Assembly: GCF_008692785.1 (NCBI RefSeq)
Contig: NZ_VXJV01000006.1
Coordinates: 310,001 to 374,000, forward strand
From: Salmonella enterica subsp. diarizonae
Lineage (GTDB): Bacteria > Pseudomonadota > Gammaproteobacteria > Enterobacterales > Enterobacteriaceae
DNA length: 64,000 nt
Direction of reading: 5' to 3'
In this document: positions 32,970-43,019 of the stretch, piece after piece
Layout: every line of letters starts with the position of its first letter
Numbering within the stretch: the stretch's first letter is position 1
Translations under genes and position numbers: made by a program
Notes under the pieces: model-generated
The model's input: the letters and a program-made list of their open reading frames with translations, nothing else
Databases searched by the model: none
Told to the model about the DNA's origin: nothing

Positions 32970-34003
32970 ATGAAACGCCCGCACTAGCCCCCGATGGTCA
33001 GCCGTACCGCCTGTTAACCCTGCGCAACAGCGCAGGGATGGTGGTAACGCTGATGGACTGGGGAGCCACTCTTCTTTCTGCCCGTATTCCGCTGTCTGAC
33101 GGCAGCGTTCGGGAAGCATTGCTGGGCTGTGCCAGCCCGGAACACTATTCTGAACAGACGTCGTTCCTCGGCACCTCTATTGGCCGTTACGCGAACCGTA
33201 TCGCCAATAGCTGCTATACGTTTGCCGGCGAAACCGTACAGTTAAGCCCAAGCCAGGGCGAAAACCAGCTACACGGTGGACCGGAAGGCTTTGACAAGCG
33301 CCGCTGGCAAATTGTGAATCAGAACGATCGCCAGGTATTATTCGCGCTCACCTCTGATGACGGCGACCAGGGCTTTCCCGGCCATCTTTGCGCCACGGCG
33401 CAATATCGTCTGACCGATGACAATCGAATCTCCATCACCTACCGTGCGACGGTCGATAAACCCTGTCCGGTGAATTTGACTAACCACGTCTATTTTAATC
33501 TGGACGGCGATCGGACCGACGTGCGTCAACATAAGCTGCAAATTCTGGCGGATGAGTATCTGCCAGTAGATGAATACGGTATTCCACGTCAGGGGCTAAA
33601 ATCGGTGGCCAACACCTCATTTGACTTCCGGATGCCAAAAGTCATCGCCAGCGAGTTTCTCGCCGATGACGATCAGCGCAAGGTTAAAGGCTACGATCAT
33701 GCTTTCCTGCTACAGACGCAGGGTGATGGAAAAAAGCCGGCGGCCCGTCTGTGGTCACAGGATGGAAAGCTACAAATGATGGTTTACACCACTGCCCCGG
33801 CGCTACAGTTTTATTCCGGCAATTATCTGGCGGGTACGCCTGCCCGCGGGCCAGAACCTTATGCAGACTGGCAAGGGCTGGCGCTGGAAAGCGAACTGCT
33901 GCCGGACAGCCCGAATCATCCTGAATGGCCGCAGCCTGACTGTATCCTTCGCCCCGGCGAGGAGTACGCCAGCCTGACCGAGTATCAGTTTATTCCGTCC
34001 TGA
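32963..34003 (+). CDS. galM: Galactose mutarotase GalM (aldose 1-epimerase)
   Basis: Interconverts alpha and beta anomers of galactose and other aldoses. It is 346 aa from a GTG start at 32963, which overlaps the galK stop by 7 bp and follows AAGGAG. The catalytic histidine region ([15 protein letters not shown]), the second histidine region ([10 protein letters not shown]) and the C-terminal glutamate region ([16 protein letters not shown]) are present. It is the last gene of galETKM. Confidence 0.95.
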   Translation: MLNETPALAPDGQPYRLLTLRNSAGMVVTLMDWGATLLSARIPLSDGSVREALLGCASPEHYSEQTSFLGTSIGRYANRIANSCYTFAGETVQLSPSQGENQLHGGPEGFDKRRWQIVNQNDRQVLFALTSDDGDQGFPGHLCATAQYRLTDDNRISITYRATVDKPCPVNLTNHVYFNLDGDRTDVRQHKLQILADEYLPVDEYGIPRQGLKSVANTSFDFRMPKVIASEFLADDDQRKVKGYDHAFLLQTQGDGKKPAARLWSQDGKLQMMVYTTAPALQFYSGNYLAGTPARGPEPYADWQGLALESELLPDSPNHPEWPQPDCILRPGEEYASLTEYQFIPS

Positions 34004-34009
34004 CGATAT

Positions 34010-34040
34010 GCCCGGCGACGCTAATCCGCCGGGCTATTTA
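34010..34040 (+). terminator. Terminator between galM and the chbG-like gene
   Basis: The stem GCCCGGC (34010-34016) / GCCGGGC (34028-34034) with an 11-nt loop is followed by TATTTATT. It lies between the convergent galM and chbG-like genes and may serve both. Confidence 0.75.
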
Positions 34041-34787
34041 TTACAGATCGTTGTAGGTTCCCAGGCGGAAACCTTGCGCCAGAATATCTTGTTTCAACGT
34101 CGCTGACGTCAGCACGTCCAGCTCATCCAATCGCGGATAACAATAGCTGCTTTGCAGAGCAATTTTATCGATAAATCCCGGGTGGCACATCAGCTCAACG
34201 GACTGTTCTTTCCCTGTTGCTGCGCGTGTCAAAGCCGCAAGAATAAAATGGGCTGAGACATTCTCTGCATAAAAATTGCTGATAAAGTTATCAACGCCTT
34301 TTACGCCTTGCGTAGAAATAGCATGCTGTCGATCGAGACGCAACGGAAGTCCGGTTTCTCCCGCAAATCGTACAACATGCTTCCAGACCTGGGGAATAAA
34401 ATGCGCATGGTGATGGCTATCAATATGCGTAGGCGCTCGTCCAAAGAGCCGGACAAAACCTTCATACTGCCTGTGTAATTCAGTCACTAGTTCATCATCC
34501 TGAATTTTCCCTTGTGCGGCGGCCTGCCAGAGCCATTTCCCCAGCATACCTTCTCTTTCCAGCGAAGGCATACTGGACAATGGCGCGCCAAAACTGAGAA
34601 CAAAATGCAACCCCACGCCAAGCAAAGGAAAATCGGCGCTAATTGCTGCCGCATGTTCAATACCATCGGCATTCATCATAGCCGTTGTTGACGTAACCAA
34701 CCCGTGACGATGCGCTTCAATAATGCCGTAATTTATGCCAGGACTTAAACCAAAATCATCGGCATTAACAATTAACAGTTTCGTCAT
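34041..34787 (-). CDS. ChbG-like carbohydrate deacetylase (YdjC family)
   Basis: A 248-aa YdjC/ChbG-family protein. The metal-binding aspartate pair is in VNADDFGLSPGIN (Asp11/Asp12 region), and the second ligand motif is THIDSHHHAHFIP. E. coli ChbG removes one acetyl group from chitobiose-6-phosphate or chitotriose-6-phosphate, which is needed both to induce the chb operon and to feed ChbF. It is the last gene of a leftward chbC-R-F-G-like cluster, 15 bp after the chbF-like gene. It is a paralogue candidate of chbG; the true substrate is not known. Confidence 0.88.
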   Translation of the reverse strand: MTKLLIVNADDFGLSPGINYGIIEAHRHGLVTSTTAMMNADGIEHAAAISADFPLLGVGLHFVLSFGAPLSSMPSLEREGMLGKWLWQAAAQGKIQDDELVTELHRQYEGFVRLFGRAPTHIDSHHHAHFIPQVWKHVVRFAGETGLPLRLDRQHAISTQGVKGVDNFISNFYAENVSAHFILAALTRAATGKEQSVELMCHPGFIDKIALQSSYCYPRLDELDVLTSATLKQDILAQGFRLGTYNDL

Positions 34788-34802
34788 TATTCTGACCTTC
34801 TA

Positions 34803-36155
34803 TTAATGATCTCGCTGGCGAAGCAAGTTGATCGCATCAGCAAATTGAGGCAAATACGGCTGGTTAGCAAGCAGCATCTCCCGCGCCAATATTTCAGCGC
34901 CCTGATCTGAACCGACTAAAGGATTGAGATTGAGCGCCAGTAATACATCATCCATTCGTCCGCTCAAGGCCGCATTGGCGGTTGCAATTTCAAAAATTTT
35001 TATCGTGTAAATTAATCCTAAAACTTTCTCGTCAAAATGTGTGATGCGTGGATGCGGTGTAGCCCCATTCTTGCCTAACAGGCAGGTCATTTCTACGGAC
35101 CAGTCCACAGGAATATTGTTGATATGACCATGATGAGGCACGTTAATATAATGTTCCGTTTGTTTATCATTATAAATTGCATTGATAACCTCACACGCCG
35201 CATCGGAATAATAAGAACCACCACGAGATTCCAGTTCCGCAGGCTTACTATTCTGTTCAGGCTTTTTATAAATCCCGAATAGCTGTTTTTCCAATTTCTG
35301 TACAACCTGCGCACGAACACTGCCTTTGTAATACTCTCCCATTTCTATTGCCAGCATTTCTTTAGATTTAAAATAATAAAGTAGATAGGAGCATGGCAGT
35401 AAATTGAGCGAACGCAGTAGCCCTCCACTAAATGGCAGGCTAAATATGTTTTTAACCGAACTGCCGCTTATAGTACCGGATGTTACCAGATTCATTACCT
35501 CAGCAAAACGTGACTGCCCGTTTACCCAAATATTGCCGATAAATACTAAATGATTGAGGCCAAACAGATCGATAGAAAGAGAGTCTTCTTTTGTTAATGA
35601 CAGAAGGTCCTCAATGAGCATCCGCATCCCTACCGGGACGTTGCAGACGCCAATAAAACGTTTGAAACGAGTATGTCGATAGACGGCTTCTGTTACCATT
35701 CCGGCAGGGTTGGTGAAATTAATAATCCACGCCTGAGGACAAATCTGCTGGACATCTTTCACAATATCAAAAATAACGGGAATGGTGCGTAACCCTTTAA
35801 ATAACCCGCCCGCACCATTAGTCTCTTGCCCAAGATAACCATGTGCCAGTGGGATACGCTCATCCTGCTCACGCGCCTTTAGCTGACCAACCCGGAATTG
35901 TGTTGTGACGAAATCCGCATCCTTTAACGCTTCCTGTCGATTTAAACTTTTATAAATCGCTATCGGCACTCCCGCCTGTGCGACCATACGTTGGCAAAGC
36001 GCAAAAATAATATCGAGTTTTTCGCTACCTTCTTCGATATCCACCAGCCATAACTCACTGACAGGTAACTCATCATAGCGTTTAATAAATCCATCAAGAA
36101 GTTCAGGAGTGTAACTACTTCCTCCTCCAATAGTCACTACTTTTAATTTTTTCAT
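34803..36155 (-). CDS. GH4 6-phospho-beta-glucosidase (ChbF/CelF-like)
   Basis: A 450-aa family 4 glycosidase, which uses NAD+ and Mn2+ and a redox-elimination mechanism. The Rossmann loop is [30 protein letters not shown] and GVCNVPVGM (the metal-binding Cys-Asn pair) follow, then [10 protein letters not shown] with the metal histidine. Length and segments match ChbF, which cleaves phosphorylated chito- or cellobiose. Its start overlaps the AraC-family gene's stop by 4 bp. Base composition is more AT-rich than galM. Confidence 0.92.
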   Translation of the reverse strand: MKKLKVVTIGGGSSYTPELLDGFIKRYDELPVSELWLVDIEEGSEKLDIIFALCQRMVAQAGVPIAIYKSLNRQEALKDADFVTTQFRVGQLKAREQDERIPLAHGYLGQETNGAGGLFKGLRTIPVIFDIVKDVQQICPQAWIINFTNPAGMVTEAVYRHTRFKRFIGVCNVPVGMRMLIEDLLSLTKEDSLSIDLFGLNHLVFIGNIWVNGQSRFAEVMNLVTSGTISGSSVKNIFSLPFSGGLLRSLNLLPCSYLLYYFKSKEMLAIEMGEYYKGSVRAQVVQKLEKQLFGIYKKPEQNSKPAELESRGGSYYSDAACEVINAIYNDKQTEHYINVPHHGHINNIPVDWSVEMTCLLGKNGATPHPRITHFDEKVLGLIYTIKIFEIATANAALSGRMDDVLLALNLNPLVGSDQGAEILAREMLLANQPYLPQFADAINLLRQRDH

Positions 36156-36979
36156 ATATACTCCTGCTGTGAGCTCGCCAATTTCCGTCGGTAATTGCCT
36201 GGGGTGAATGAGGTCATTTTCTTAAAGTTATTGATAAAAATTCCAGGACTACTAAATCCGGCCTCAAAAGCAATATCAGCAACCGAAAAATTAGTGGTCT
36301 CCAGTTGTTTTTTACAATAGTTGATCCGAATAGCATTTATTATCTGACCGGGCGTCTTGTGATAATAACGATTAGTAGCCCGTGTAAGATAAGATTGCGT
36401 TTTCCCGGAAAGCCTTACCATATTATTCAACGCATCATCGGAAAACATTGATTTTTTGTGCATGTCGCTGACGAGTTGTTTTAGCCAGCCGGGTATTGCA
36501 TCCGACCGTGAATTATCCTCATAATGCTGCAAACGATTGACGATATAAAAAGTGAGTAATTTATTGAACTCATCACATTCTCGTTGATGAATATCCATTG
36601 TTGATAAGGTCTGCTCTATAAAAGTTAAGAAAGCATTAGACATTGCATAAGGCTGAGACGCCACAAAACATGACGGGAGTATCGCCAGATAGTGTTCATC
36701 AAAATAGCGTCTACCTACCCCCATATTTAATATTCGCGTAACTCCATAGTCATAAAACGTTTGATGGTAAGACCCTACCGGGATAAAGACAAAATCACCA
36801 CGTTCCAGCATTACACGTTTACCATTTATCTCCTGACTACAGCTTCCTGTCAGAACTAGCGTAAATTCATAGTAGTCATGCTGATGCAGTCCACTCACAC
36901 TCTCCGTTTTGTCCAAAATAAAGAAATAAAAATCTTTACCTTTTAAAAACTGGCTTTCATGTACCGTGTTGATTTCCAT
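36152..36979 (-). CDS. ChbR-like AraC-family regulator
   Basis: About 275 aa. The N-terminal cupin ([36 protein letters not shown]) is nearly colinear with E. coli ChbR. The C-terminal AraC double helix-turn-helix includes [19 protein letters not shown]. ChbR is a dual regulator, repressor without sugar and activator with the deacetylated sugar phosphate. A GTG at 36985 is in frame, but AGGTGTGAAC is a good ribosome site for the ATG at 36979, which I use. It lies 12 bp after the IIC gene, inside the operon it probably controls. Confidence 0.9.
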   Translation of the reverse strand: MEINTVHESQFLKGKDFYFFILDKTESVSGLHQHDYYEFTLVLTGSCSQEINGKRVMLERGDFVFIPVGSYHQTFYDYGVTRILNMGVGRRYFDEHYLAILPSCFVASQPYAMSNAFLTFIEQTLSTMDIHQRECDEFNKLLTFYIVNRLQHYEDNSRSDAIPGWLKQLVSDMHKKSMFSDDALNNMVRLSGKTQSYLTRATNRYYHKTPGQIINAIRINYCKKQLETTNFSVADIAFEAGFSSPGIFINNFKKMTSFTPGNYRRKLASSQQEYI

Positions 36980-36991
36980 GTTCACACCTCA

Positions 36992-38350
36992 TCAAAATTT
37001 TAAGGCATTGGCGATATCTTCTTCGCTCTCATCCTCATCAATAATGTTTTGTGCTTTATTGGCAATAATGACAAAAGGGAGATAAATTAAGGTCGCTATG
37101 GCAAGGTTCACTAATGCCATAATGAGTGCAGCGATACTGCCGTTAGAATTGAAGAATGCCCCCAGCCCTACTGGCATTGTCCACGGCGCAAAATTTGTAG
37201 AGGGTGGAATAATACCTACTGAATAGACTAATAATGTGATACCAGCCAGAATAGGCTGAATGAGTACGAAGGGAATCATTAACGCCGGATTCATGATAAT
37301 GGGCAGGCCAAACAGAATCGGCTCATTAATATTAAACAGTCCGGAGGGTAATGCCATCTTAGCTACCTGCCGATAGTCAGCACGGCGTGAGGCGATAAAA
37401 ATAGCGAAAATCAGACTCAACGTTGCACCAGTCCCGCCGAGATAGACGTAAGACTCCAACATTGGCCCGGTCCAGAAATGAAAGGTTTTACCCGCAGCCA
37501 GCGCTGCGTCGATAGAACCATACTCAGTATAGGTCGCCATATTTTCCATTCCCCATGGGCCCAGAATTCCACTATTGAGCGCAGTTAATGCCAGTCCTCC
37601 ATGTACGCCAAAAAACCACAGTAAGGCATTAAATATCACATATGCCCATCCAACGATGCTACCGAGCGACGCTAGTGGTGTCGCAATCGAATTCATAATC
37701 ACCTGATGAAAATGGGTGCCAGCCAACGACAGCCCCCATGCAATCAGTCCCATCATGAAAAGAATAATAAAACCTGGGATTAATGCCGTAAATGAGCGCG
37801 AAACCGATTCCGGTACGCTGTCAGGTAATTTGATAACCCAGTTCTGACGGATAATAAAAGTGAATATCTCAGCAACGACCAGACCAATAATAATACCCGA
37901 TATAATATTTGCGCCGCCAAGCCAGTTTGCGCCAATAGCGCTAACATCTCCTACTGTAAACGGCGTAACCGTCATAAAAGAGGCAATCGATAATAAGCCG
38001 GCAGCGAGCGCATCCACTTTACGCTCTTCAGCCAACGCCATGCCAATAAAAAATGGCGTCATCAATGACATTATTCCCAACGTTCCATTATATACGCTAC
38101 TGCCTATAACTTTTAGTTGTTCCAGTGATGCAAGAGTATTCGCATCCAGGCGAATACCCATAGACCAGAAAAATGATCCTTCACCAAAATTCAACAAAAC
38201 ATTATTTATCAGAACAAATATCGCTCCAACAAGCGTTAATGGCATTAGCCTGATAAAACCATTTTTAATAGCGTTAACATGTATCTGTTTACCCAGCGTT
38301 ACCGCAACAGGTAAAATCACCCTTTCCAGAGAACTTATTGCGCCAGACAT
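36992..38350 (-). CDS. ChbC-like PTS EIIC, lactose/cellobiose family
   Basis: A 452-aa inner-membrane sugar channel of the PTS lactose/chitobiose family, with about ten hydrophobic segments. It is closely similar to Chb[21 protein letters not shown] near the start, [17 protein letters not shown] in the substrate/phosphotransfer loop, and the C-terminus [11 protein letters not shown]. The frame is open to 38491; I start at [14 protein letters not shown] (38350), which has a GAGG site upstream. It is the first gene of the cluster. No IIA (ChbA) or IIB (ChbB) gene is present beside it, although in E. coli chbA lies exactly between chbC and chbR. Confidence 0.92.
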   Translation of the reverse strand: MSGAISSLERVILPVAVTLGKQIHVNAIKNGFIRLMPLTLVGAIFVLINNVLLNFGEGSFFWSMGIRLDANTLASLEQLKVIGSSVYNGTLGIMSLMTPFFIGMALAEERKVDALAAGLLSIASFMTVTPFTVGDVSAIGANWLGGANIISGIIIGLVVAEIFTFIIRQNWVIKLPDSVPESVSRSFTALIPGFIILFMMGLIAWGLSLAGTHFHQVIMNSIATPLASLGSIVGWAYVIFNALLWFFGVHGGLALTALNSGILGPWGMENMATYTEYGSIDAALAAGKTFHFWTGPMLESYVYLGGTGATLSLIFAIFIASRRADYRQVAKMALPSGLFNINEPILFGLPIIMNPALMIPFVLIQPILAGITLLVYSVGIIPPSTNFAPWTMPVGLGAFFNSNGSIAALIMALVNLAIATLIYLPFVIIANKAQNIIDEDESEEDIANALKF

Positions 38351-38816
38351 AATGAATACCCTCAAATGGAACACTTGATATGGAAAAAATGTAAATCTCT
38401 TTGACGGATAAAAACACAAACTGAATATTTCTCTCTGAATGACAAACAGGATACATGAGGCCCCTAAAAGGCAGTAATGAGCCAGATCCATAAATTCTTT
38501 TTCATTGACCTTTTGACATGACGATTTTCACATTTCAGGGAATTAAGTAGAAGTGCTAAGCCAATGAGCAAGGTGAGAGAATCTTCGCGAATAGCTTGTT
38601 TAGTCACCAATAGCGGCAAGATTTAATTTGGTCTGATGACCTGGGTTATGCCTGATGGATTCTCACTCTTAGTACCTAAACACAACCTCTCATTAACACA
38701 TACCTTACACTCAAGCCCAATTTTCGCTATTGTATAAGGATAAGCGTTGCCGCTGATGCATTACGGCAATATAATGAGAATTATTATCATTACATATGAT
38801 TTATAGGAGTGAGAGT
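38351..38816. other. Divergent promoter region of the chbC-like cluster and gpmA
   Basis: 466 bp, AT-rich in its left half. It should hold promoters for both directions. The only site I can name is a Fur-like box next to gpmA. I found no ChbB-like coding remnant on either strand. Confidence 0.6.
38770..38792 (+). promoter_or_regulatory. Fur-like box upstream of gpmA
   Basis: TAATGAGAATTATTATCATTA (38772-38792) is a near-palindrome resembling the 19-bp Fur consensus, about 25 bp upstream of the gpmA start. E. coli gpmA is known to be iron/Fur-regulated, so the assignment agrees with the family. Confidence 0.75.
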
Positions 38817-39569
38817 ATGGCTGTAACTAAGCTGGTTCTGGTACGTCACGGTGAAAGTCAATGGAACAAAGAGAACCGTTTCACCGGCTGGTATGATGTT
38901 GACCTGTCTGAAAAAGGCGTAAGCGAAGCAAAAGCAGCAGGTAAACTGCTAAAAGAAGAAGGTTTCAGCTTTGATTTTGCCTACACTTCCGTACTGAAAC
39001 GCGCTATCCATACGCTGTGGAACGTACTGGATGAACTGGATCAGGCGTGGCTGCCGGTGGAAAAATCCTGGAAACTCAATGAACGTCACTATGGCGCATT
39101 GCAGGGGCTGAATAAAGCGGAAACGGCAGAAAAATATGGTGACGAGCAGGTTAAGCAGTGGCGCCGCGGTTTTGCCGTGACGCCACCGGAACTGACCAAA
39201 GATGATGAGCGTTATCCGGGTCACGATCCACGTTATGCCAAACTGAGCGAGAAAGAACTGCCGCTGACCGAAAGCCTGGCGCTGACCATCGACCGCGTTA
39301 TTCCTTACTGGAACGACACCATCCTGCCACGTATGAAGAGCGGTGAGCGCGTGATCATCGCAGCTCACGGTAACTCATTGCGTGCGCTGGTGAAATACCT
39401 GGATAACATGAGTGAAGATGAGATTCTTGAGTTAAACATCCCGACCGGCGTGCCGCTGGTATATGAGTTCGACGAAAACTTTACGCCGATAAAACGCTAC
39501 TATCTGGGCAATGCTGACGAGATCGCAGCGAAAGCGGCTGCCGTGGCGAATCAGGGTAAAGCGAAGTAA
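38817..39569 (+). CDS. gpmA: 2,3-bisphosphoglycerate-dependent phosphoglycerate mutase GpmA
   Basis: Interconverts 3- and 2-phosphoglycerate in glycolysis and gluconeogenesis. It is 250 aa, histidine-phosphatase superfamily. The phosphorylated His11 is in [12 protein letters not shown], and the second active-site histidine is in [16 protein letters not shown]. The frame is open from 38796; the start at 38817 ([13 protein letters not shown]) follows TAGGAGTGAGAGT. A REP element follows it. Confidence 0.98.
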   Translation: MAVTKLVLVRHGESQWNKENRFTGWYDVDLSEKGVSEAKAAGKLLKEEGFSFDFAYTSVLKRAIHTLWNVLDELDQAWLPVEKSWKLNERHYGALQGLNKAETAEKYGDEQVKQWRRGFAVTPPELTKDDERYPGHDPRYAKLSEKELPLTESLALTIDRVIPYWNDTILPRMKSGERVIIAAHGNSLRALVKYLDNMSEDEILELNIPTGVPLVYEFDENFTPIKRYYLGNADEIAAKAAAVANQGKAK

Positions 39570-39574
39570 TCACG

Positions 39575-39634
39575 TTTGCCGTATCCGGCCTACGAGCAAT
39601 GGGTAGGTCGGATAAGCGCAACGTCATCAGGCAA
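39575..39634. repeat. REP element behind gpmA
   Basis: Read on the minus strand: GCCTGATGACGTTGCGCTTA, then TCCGACCTACCCATTGCTCGT, then AGGCCGGATACGGC. This is the standard enterobacterial REP palindromic unit, located between convergent genes. Confidence 0.85.
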
Positions 39635-39639
39635 CAGTC

Positions 39640-40416
39640 TTAAACATCGATCACTCCGTCAAGCACCACCTGTAATCTGCCCTGCGAACAGCGCTCCACG
39701 CGTCCTCGTACCCGGTACACTTCAGCCAGACGTTCCGCGGTAATCACCGTCTCCGGCGCGCCGCTGGCGACCAGCCTGCCGTCTTTTAGCATCAGTACAT
39801 GTTCACCATGACGCAGTGCAATATTAATGTCATGCACCACGACTATCGTCACCCTATTTTGCGCCTGGGTATCCCGACGCACGAGATCCATTACGTGAAA
39901 CTGATAGTTTAAATCCAGCGCGCTGAACGGCTCATCCAGTAACAGCAGTTCAGGGCAACGAATCAGCGATTGTGCCAGACCAACTAACTGCCGCTGACCG
40001 CCGGAAAGCTGGTCGAGATACTGCAACGCCAGGTGCGTTATGCCTAATTGCTCAAGGATAGCCAGTATCTGCGCCCTGTCCTGCGCATCGCCTCTGCCGC
40101 CTGATGCCCGCTGCGCCACGATAATCGACTCCAGTACATGCAGATGCACACCCTGCGGTAAGGACTGCGGCAAAAACACGACCTTCTGCGCCCGCTCGGC
40201 AAACGATAACGACATAAGATCCTCGCCATCAAGTCGCGCCTCGCCGTCGGCGTTATTCAGCCCGGCCAGCGAACGTAGTAACGTCGATTTACCACAGCCG
40301 TTCGGCCCCAGCAAAACGGTAATTTTCCCGCGCGGCAGTAAGGGAACGTTGAGATCTGCAATAACCGGCTGAGTGGAATAGCCGGCGCTAAATGACCGGA
40401 GCATTAACCCACGCAT
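39640..40416 (-). CDS. FecE/BtuD-type ABC transporter ATP-binding protein
   Basis: A 258-aa ABC ATPase. Walker A is GPNGCGKST, the signature is LSGGQRQLVGLAQSL, and Walker B is LLLLDEPFSALD; the switch histidine is in VVHDINIALRHG. The sequence type is that of iron-siderophore/cobalamin importers. Its start shares the base pair of the permease stop, so the two are co-translated. The cargo cannot be read from the ATPase. No substrate-binding protein gene is adjacent. Confidence 0.9.
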   Translation of the reverse strand: MRGLMLRSFSAGYSTQPVIADLNVPLLPRGKITVLLGPNGCGKSTLLRSLAGLNNADGEARLDGEDLMSLSFAERAQKVVFLPQSLPQGVHLHVLESIIVAQRASGGRGDAQDRAQILAILEQLGITHLALQYLDQLSGGQRQLVGLAQSLIRCPELLLLDEPFSALDLNYQFHVMDLVRRDTQAQNRVTIVVVHDINIALRHGEHVLMLKDGRLVASGAPETVITAERLAEVYRVRGRVERCSQGRLQVVLDGVIDV

Positions 40417-41495
40417 CAGAGACTCCCCCGATGTCGCAATACAATGCTTAAAAAGAACGGAACCCCGACCAGCGAGGTGACAATCCCCACCGGCACCATT
40501 ACGCCCGGAACACTATTTTTCGCCACAATAGAGGCCAGCGATAACACCAGCCCGCCGATCAGCGCGCTGCCCGGAAGGTAGAAACGGTGATCTTCCCCCA
40601 AAAGTATTCGCGCGATATGCGGCGCAACGAGACCAATAAAACCAATCGGCCCGACGAAAGCTACCGCCAGCGCTGATAACAAGCTGATACGCAACAATGA
40701 CAGCAGACGTAAACGGCGGACATGAATCCCAAAGCTCAGCGCCCTCTCTTCGCCCAGACGTAATGCCGTTAGTTGCCAGGCGCTTCGTAACGACCCAAAA
40801 AGCACAGCAATAAACACAACGGCCAGTACGCCCAATTTTTCCCACGACGCACGGACCAGGCTCCCCATCGTCCAGAATACCAGCCCCTGCAGCGTATCTT
40901 CATCAGCCACAAACTGCATAATGGCGACCAATGCGTTAAAGGTGAATACCAGCGCAATACCGAACAATACTACCCCGGATGCGGCGACGCCTGTCCAACG
41001 GGTAATACCGTCCAGGAGTAACGCGGACAAAAGCGCAAAGATGAACGCATTGGCCGGGATAAACCAGGCGGCAGGAATACCGGGAATACCGAGCCCCAGC
41101 ACAATCGCCAGCGCAGCGCCAAAAGCCGCGGCGGACGATACGCCGAGGGTAAACGGCGTTGCCAGCGGATTATTTAAAATGGTTTGCATTTCGGCACCCG
41201 CCAGCCCTAGCGCCATGCCCACCAGCAGCGCCATCAGGGCGTAGGGTAAGCGAATATCCCAGACAATAACGTGTACGCCCGCATTCACCTTTTCCGGCTG
41301 GAAAAGCGCCTGCCACAGCGCGCTGAGCGGTAAACCAGAAGACCCACAGGTTACATCCACCATCAGTGAAGCCATCATCGCCAGCGCAATAGCTAACATG
41401 AGCACGGCCCTTTTGCGGATGATCTGGCGATAACGCGGAATGACTGGCGTGGAAGCGAGACTGGGCGCTAAAAGTGATTTGTCCTGACAGGTCAT
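40416..41495 (-). CDS. FecCD-family ABC transporter permease
   Basis: A 359-aa permease of the iron-siderophore/vitamin B12 (FecCD/BtuC) family with about nine to ten hydrophobic segments. Family marks are DIRLPYALMALLVGMALGLAGAEMQTILNNPLATPFTLGVSSAA and, near the C-terminus, GPIGFIGLVAPHIARILLGEDHR. The chosen ATG at 41495 lacks a clear ribosome site, so the true start may be a little further in. It follows aroG, separated by the aroG terminator, so it is probably a separate unit with the ATPase. Confidence 0.9.
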   Translation of the reverse strand: MTCQDKSLLAPSLASTPVIPRYRQIIRKRAVLMLAIALAMMASLMVDVTCGSSGLPLSALWQALFQPEKVNAGVHVIVWDIRLPYALMALLVGMALGLAGAEMQTILNNPLATPFTLGVSSAAAFGAALAIVLGLGIPGIPAAWFIPANAFIFALLSALLLDGITRWTGVAASGVVLFGIALVFTFNALVAIMQFVADEDTLQGLVFWTMGSLVRASWEKLGVLAVVFIAVLFGSLRSAWQLTALRLGEERALSFGIHVRRLRLLSLLRISLLSALAVAFVGPIGFIGLVAPHIARILLGEDHRFYLPGSALIGGLVLSLASIVAKNSVPGVMVPVGIVTSLVGVPFFLSIVLRHRGSL

Positions 41496-41606
41496 GGTTC
41501 GGGCTACGTTATTAATCAGAGGAGAATTATAGCGCCGAATGATTTCGTTATATATTTATTTATATTTCGAGTAATGACACGGTGGGCTATCTCATCTGTC
41601 TCCGAT

Positions 41607-41631
41607 AAAAAACCGGCCTTGCAGGCCGGTT
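41607..41631 (-). terminator. Terminator of aroG
   Basis: On the minus strand the stem AACCGGCC / GGCCGGTT with a 5-nt loop is followed by TTTTTT, 17 bp after the aroG stop. Confidence 0.92.
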
Positions 41632-41647
41632 TAACACGTAATGAAGA

Positions 41648-42700
41648 TTAACCACGGCGGGCTTTTACCGCTGCCGACAACTGACGTAGCAGCGCATCGG
41701 TATCTTCCCAGCCAATGCAGGCGTCAGTAATGCTTTTACCGTAGGTCAGCGGCTGACCGCTTTCCAGGCTCTGGTTTCCTTCTACCAGATGACTCTCTAC
41801 CATCACGCCAATAATCGCTTTTTCACCGCCCGCTATCTGCTGGCAGACATCGGCACAAACCTCCATCTGTTTTTGAAATTGCTTACAGGAGTTAGCATGG
41901 CTGAAATCAATCATGACCTGCGGCGTCAGTCCCGCTTTGGTGAGGCCTTCTTTCACCTCCGCAACATGCTGCGCGCTATAGTTTGGCGCTTTACCGCCGC
42001 GCAGAATGATATGGCAGTCGCCGTTGCCGCTGGTATTCACAATCGCTGAATGACCCCATTTAGTGACGGAGAGGAAGCAGTGCGGCGCACCGGCGGCGTT
42101 GATCGCGTCAATCGCGACTTTAATCGTGCCATCAGTACCATTTTTAAAGCCGACCGGACAAGAGAGGCCGGACGCCAGTTCGCGATGAACCTGGGATTCA
42201 GTAGTCCGCGCGCCAATGGCGCCCCAGCTCATCAGATCGGCCAGATATTGCGGCGTGATCATATCGAGGAATTCACCGGCGGCAGGAAGACCGCTGTCAT
42301 TAATATCCAGCAGCAGTTTGCGCGCAATACGCAGACCGTCGTTAATCTGGAAGCTGTTATCCATGTGCGGATCGTTAATCAGCCCTTTCCAGCCGACGGT
42401 GGTACGCGGTTTCTCAAAATAGACGCGCATGACAATTTCAAGCTCGCCTTTAAGCTCATCGCGTAGCGCCAGCAAACGGGCGGCATACTCTTTCGCCGCT
42501 GCCGGATCATGAATTGAACAAGGACCAATCACCACCAGCAGACGATCGTCATTGCCTTTGAGTATTTTATGGATGGCTTTGCGCGCGTGGGCAACGGTAT
42601 TTGCTGCATTTTCCGTTGCGGGAAACTTTTCCAGCAGCGCGACCGGAGGTAATAACTCGTTGATTTCTTTAATGCGTAAATCGTCGTTCTGATAATTCAT
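41648..42700 (-). CDS. aroG: 3-deoxy-D-arabino-heptulosonate 7-phosphate synthase, Phe-sensitive (AroG)
   Basis: The first step of aromatic amino acid synthesis: PEP + erythrose-4-phosphate to DAHP, feedback-inhibited by phenylalanine. It is 350 aa from MNYQNDDLRIKEINELLPP. Active-site segments include VIGPCSIHD, RVYFEKPRTTVGWKGL and the metal-binding MIDFSHANS. The frame is open to 42829, but the start at 42700 gives the family length and lies downstream of the TyrR box. Confidence 0.97.
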   Translation of the reverse strand: MNYQNDDLRIKEINELLPPVALLEKFPATENAANTVAHARKAIHKILKGNDDRLLVVIGPCSIHDPAAAKEYAARLLALRDELKGELEIVMRVYFEKPRTTVGWKGLINDPHMDNSFQINDGLRIARKLLLDINDSGLPAAGEFLDMITPQYLADLMSWGAIGARTTESQVHRELASGLSCPVGFKNGTDGTIKVAIDAINAAGAPHCFLSVTKWGHSAIVNTSGNGDCHIILRGGKAPNYSAQHVAEVKEGLTKAGLTPQVMIDFSHANSCKQFQKQMEVCADVCQQIAGGEKAIIGVMVESHLVEGNQSLESGQPLTYGKSITDACIGWEDTDALLRQLSAAVKARRG

Positions 42701-42770
42701 GTTTATTCCAGTGTTGCCGTACTTATCCCAATGAATGCAATCCCTCCAATCTATCTCTTCAATTAAATAG

Positions 42771-42788
42771 TGTAAACGGGCTTTTACA
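42771..42788 (-). promoter_or_regulatory. TyrR box upstream of aroG
   Basis: TGTAAACGGGCTTTTACA is a perfect TGTAAA-N6-TTTACA TyrR box, 71-88 bp upstream of aroG. In E. coli TyrR represses aroG with phenylalanine. Confidence 0.92.
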
Positions 42789-43019
42789 CTTTGAACGGAA
42801 TAATCCTGGAATTCAGGAAAAAAACGCACAAATGTAGCGAAAAATGGGATCTAACCTACAATTTTTAACTGTAACCACTCTGTTTATGAATTATTGCAAG
42901 ATTCTCTGCTGCGTTACCAGGCGGCGGCGAAAGCTTTTTATCCCTTATTTGAGGATTTGACTGACACGTGCACTGTTGGAAGAGGTTATCCGACATATCC
43001 ACCATAACAGGAGCATCTT

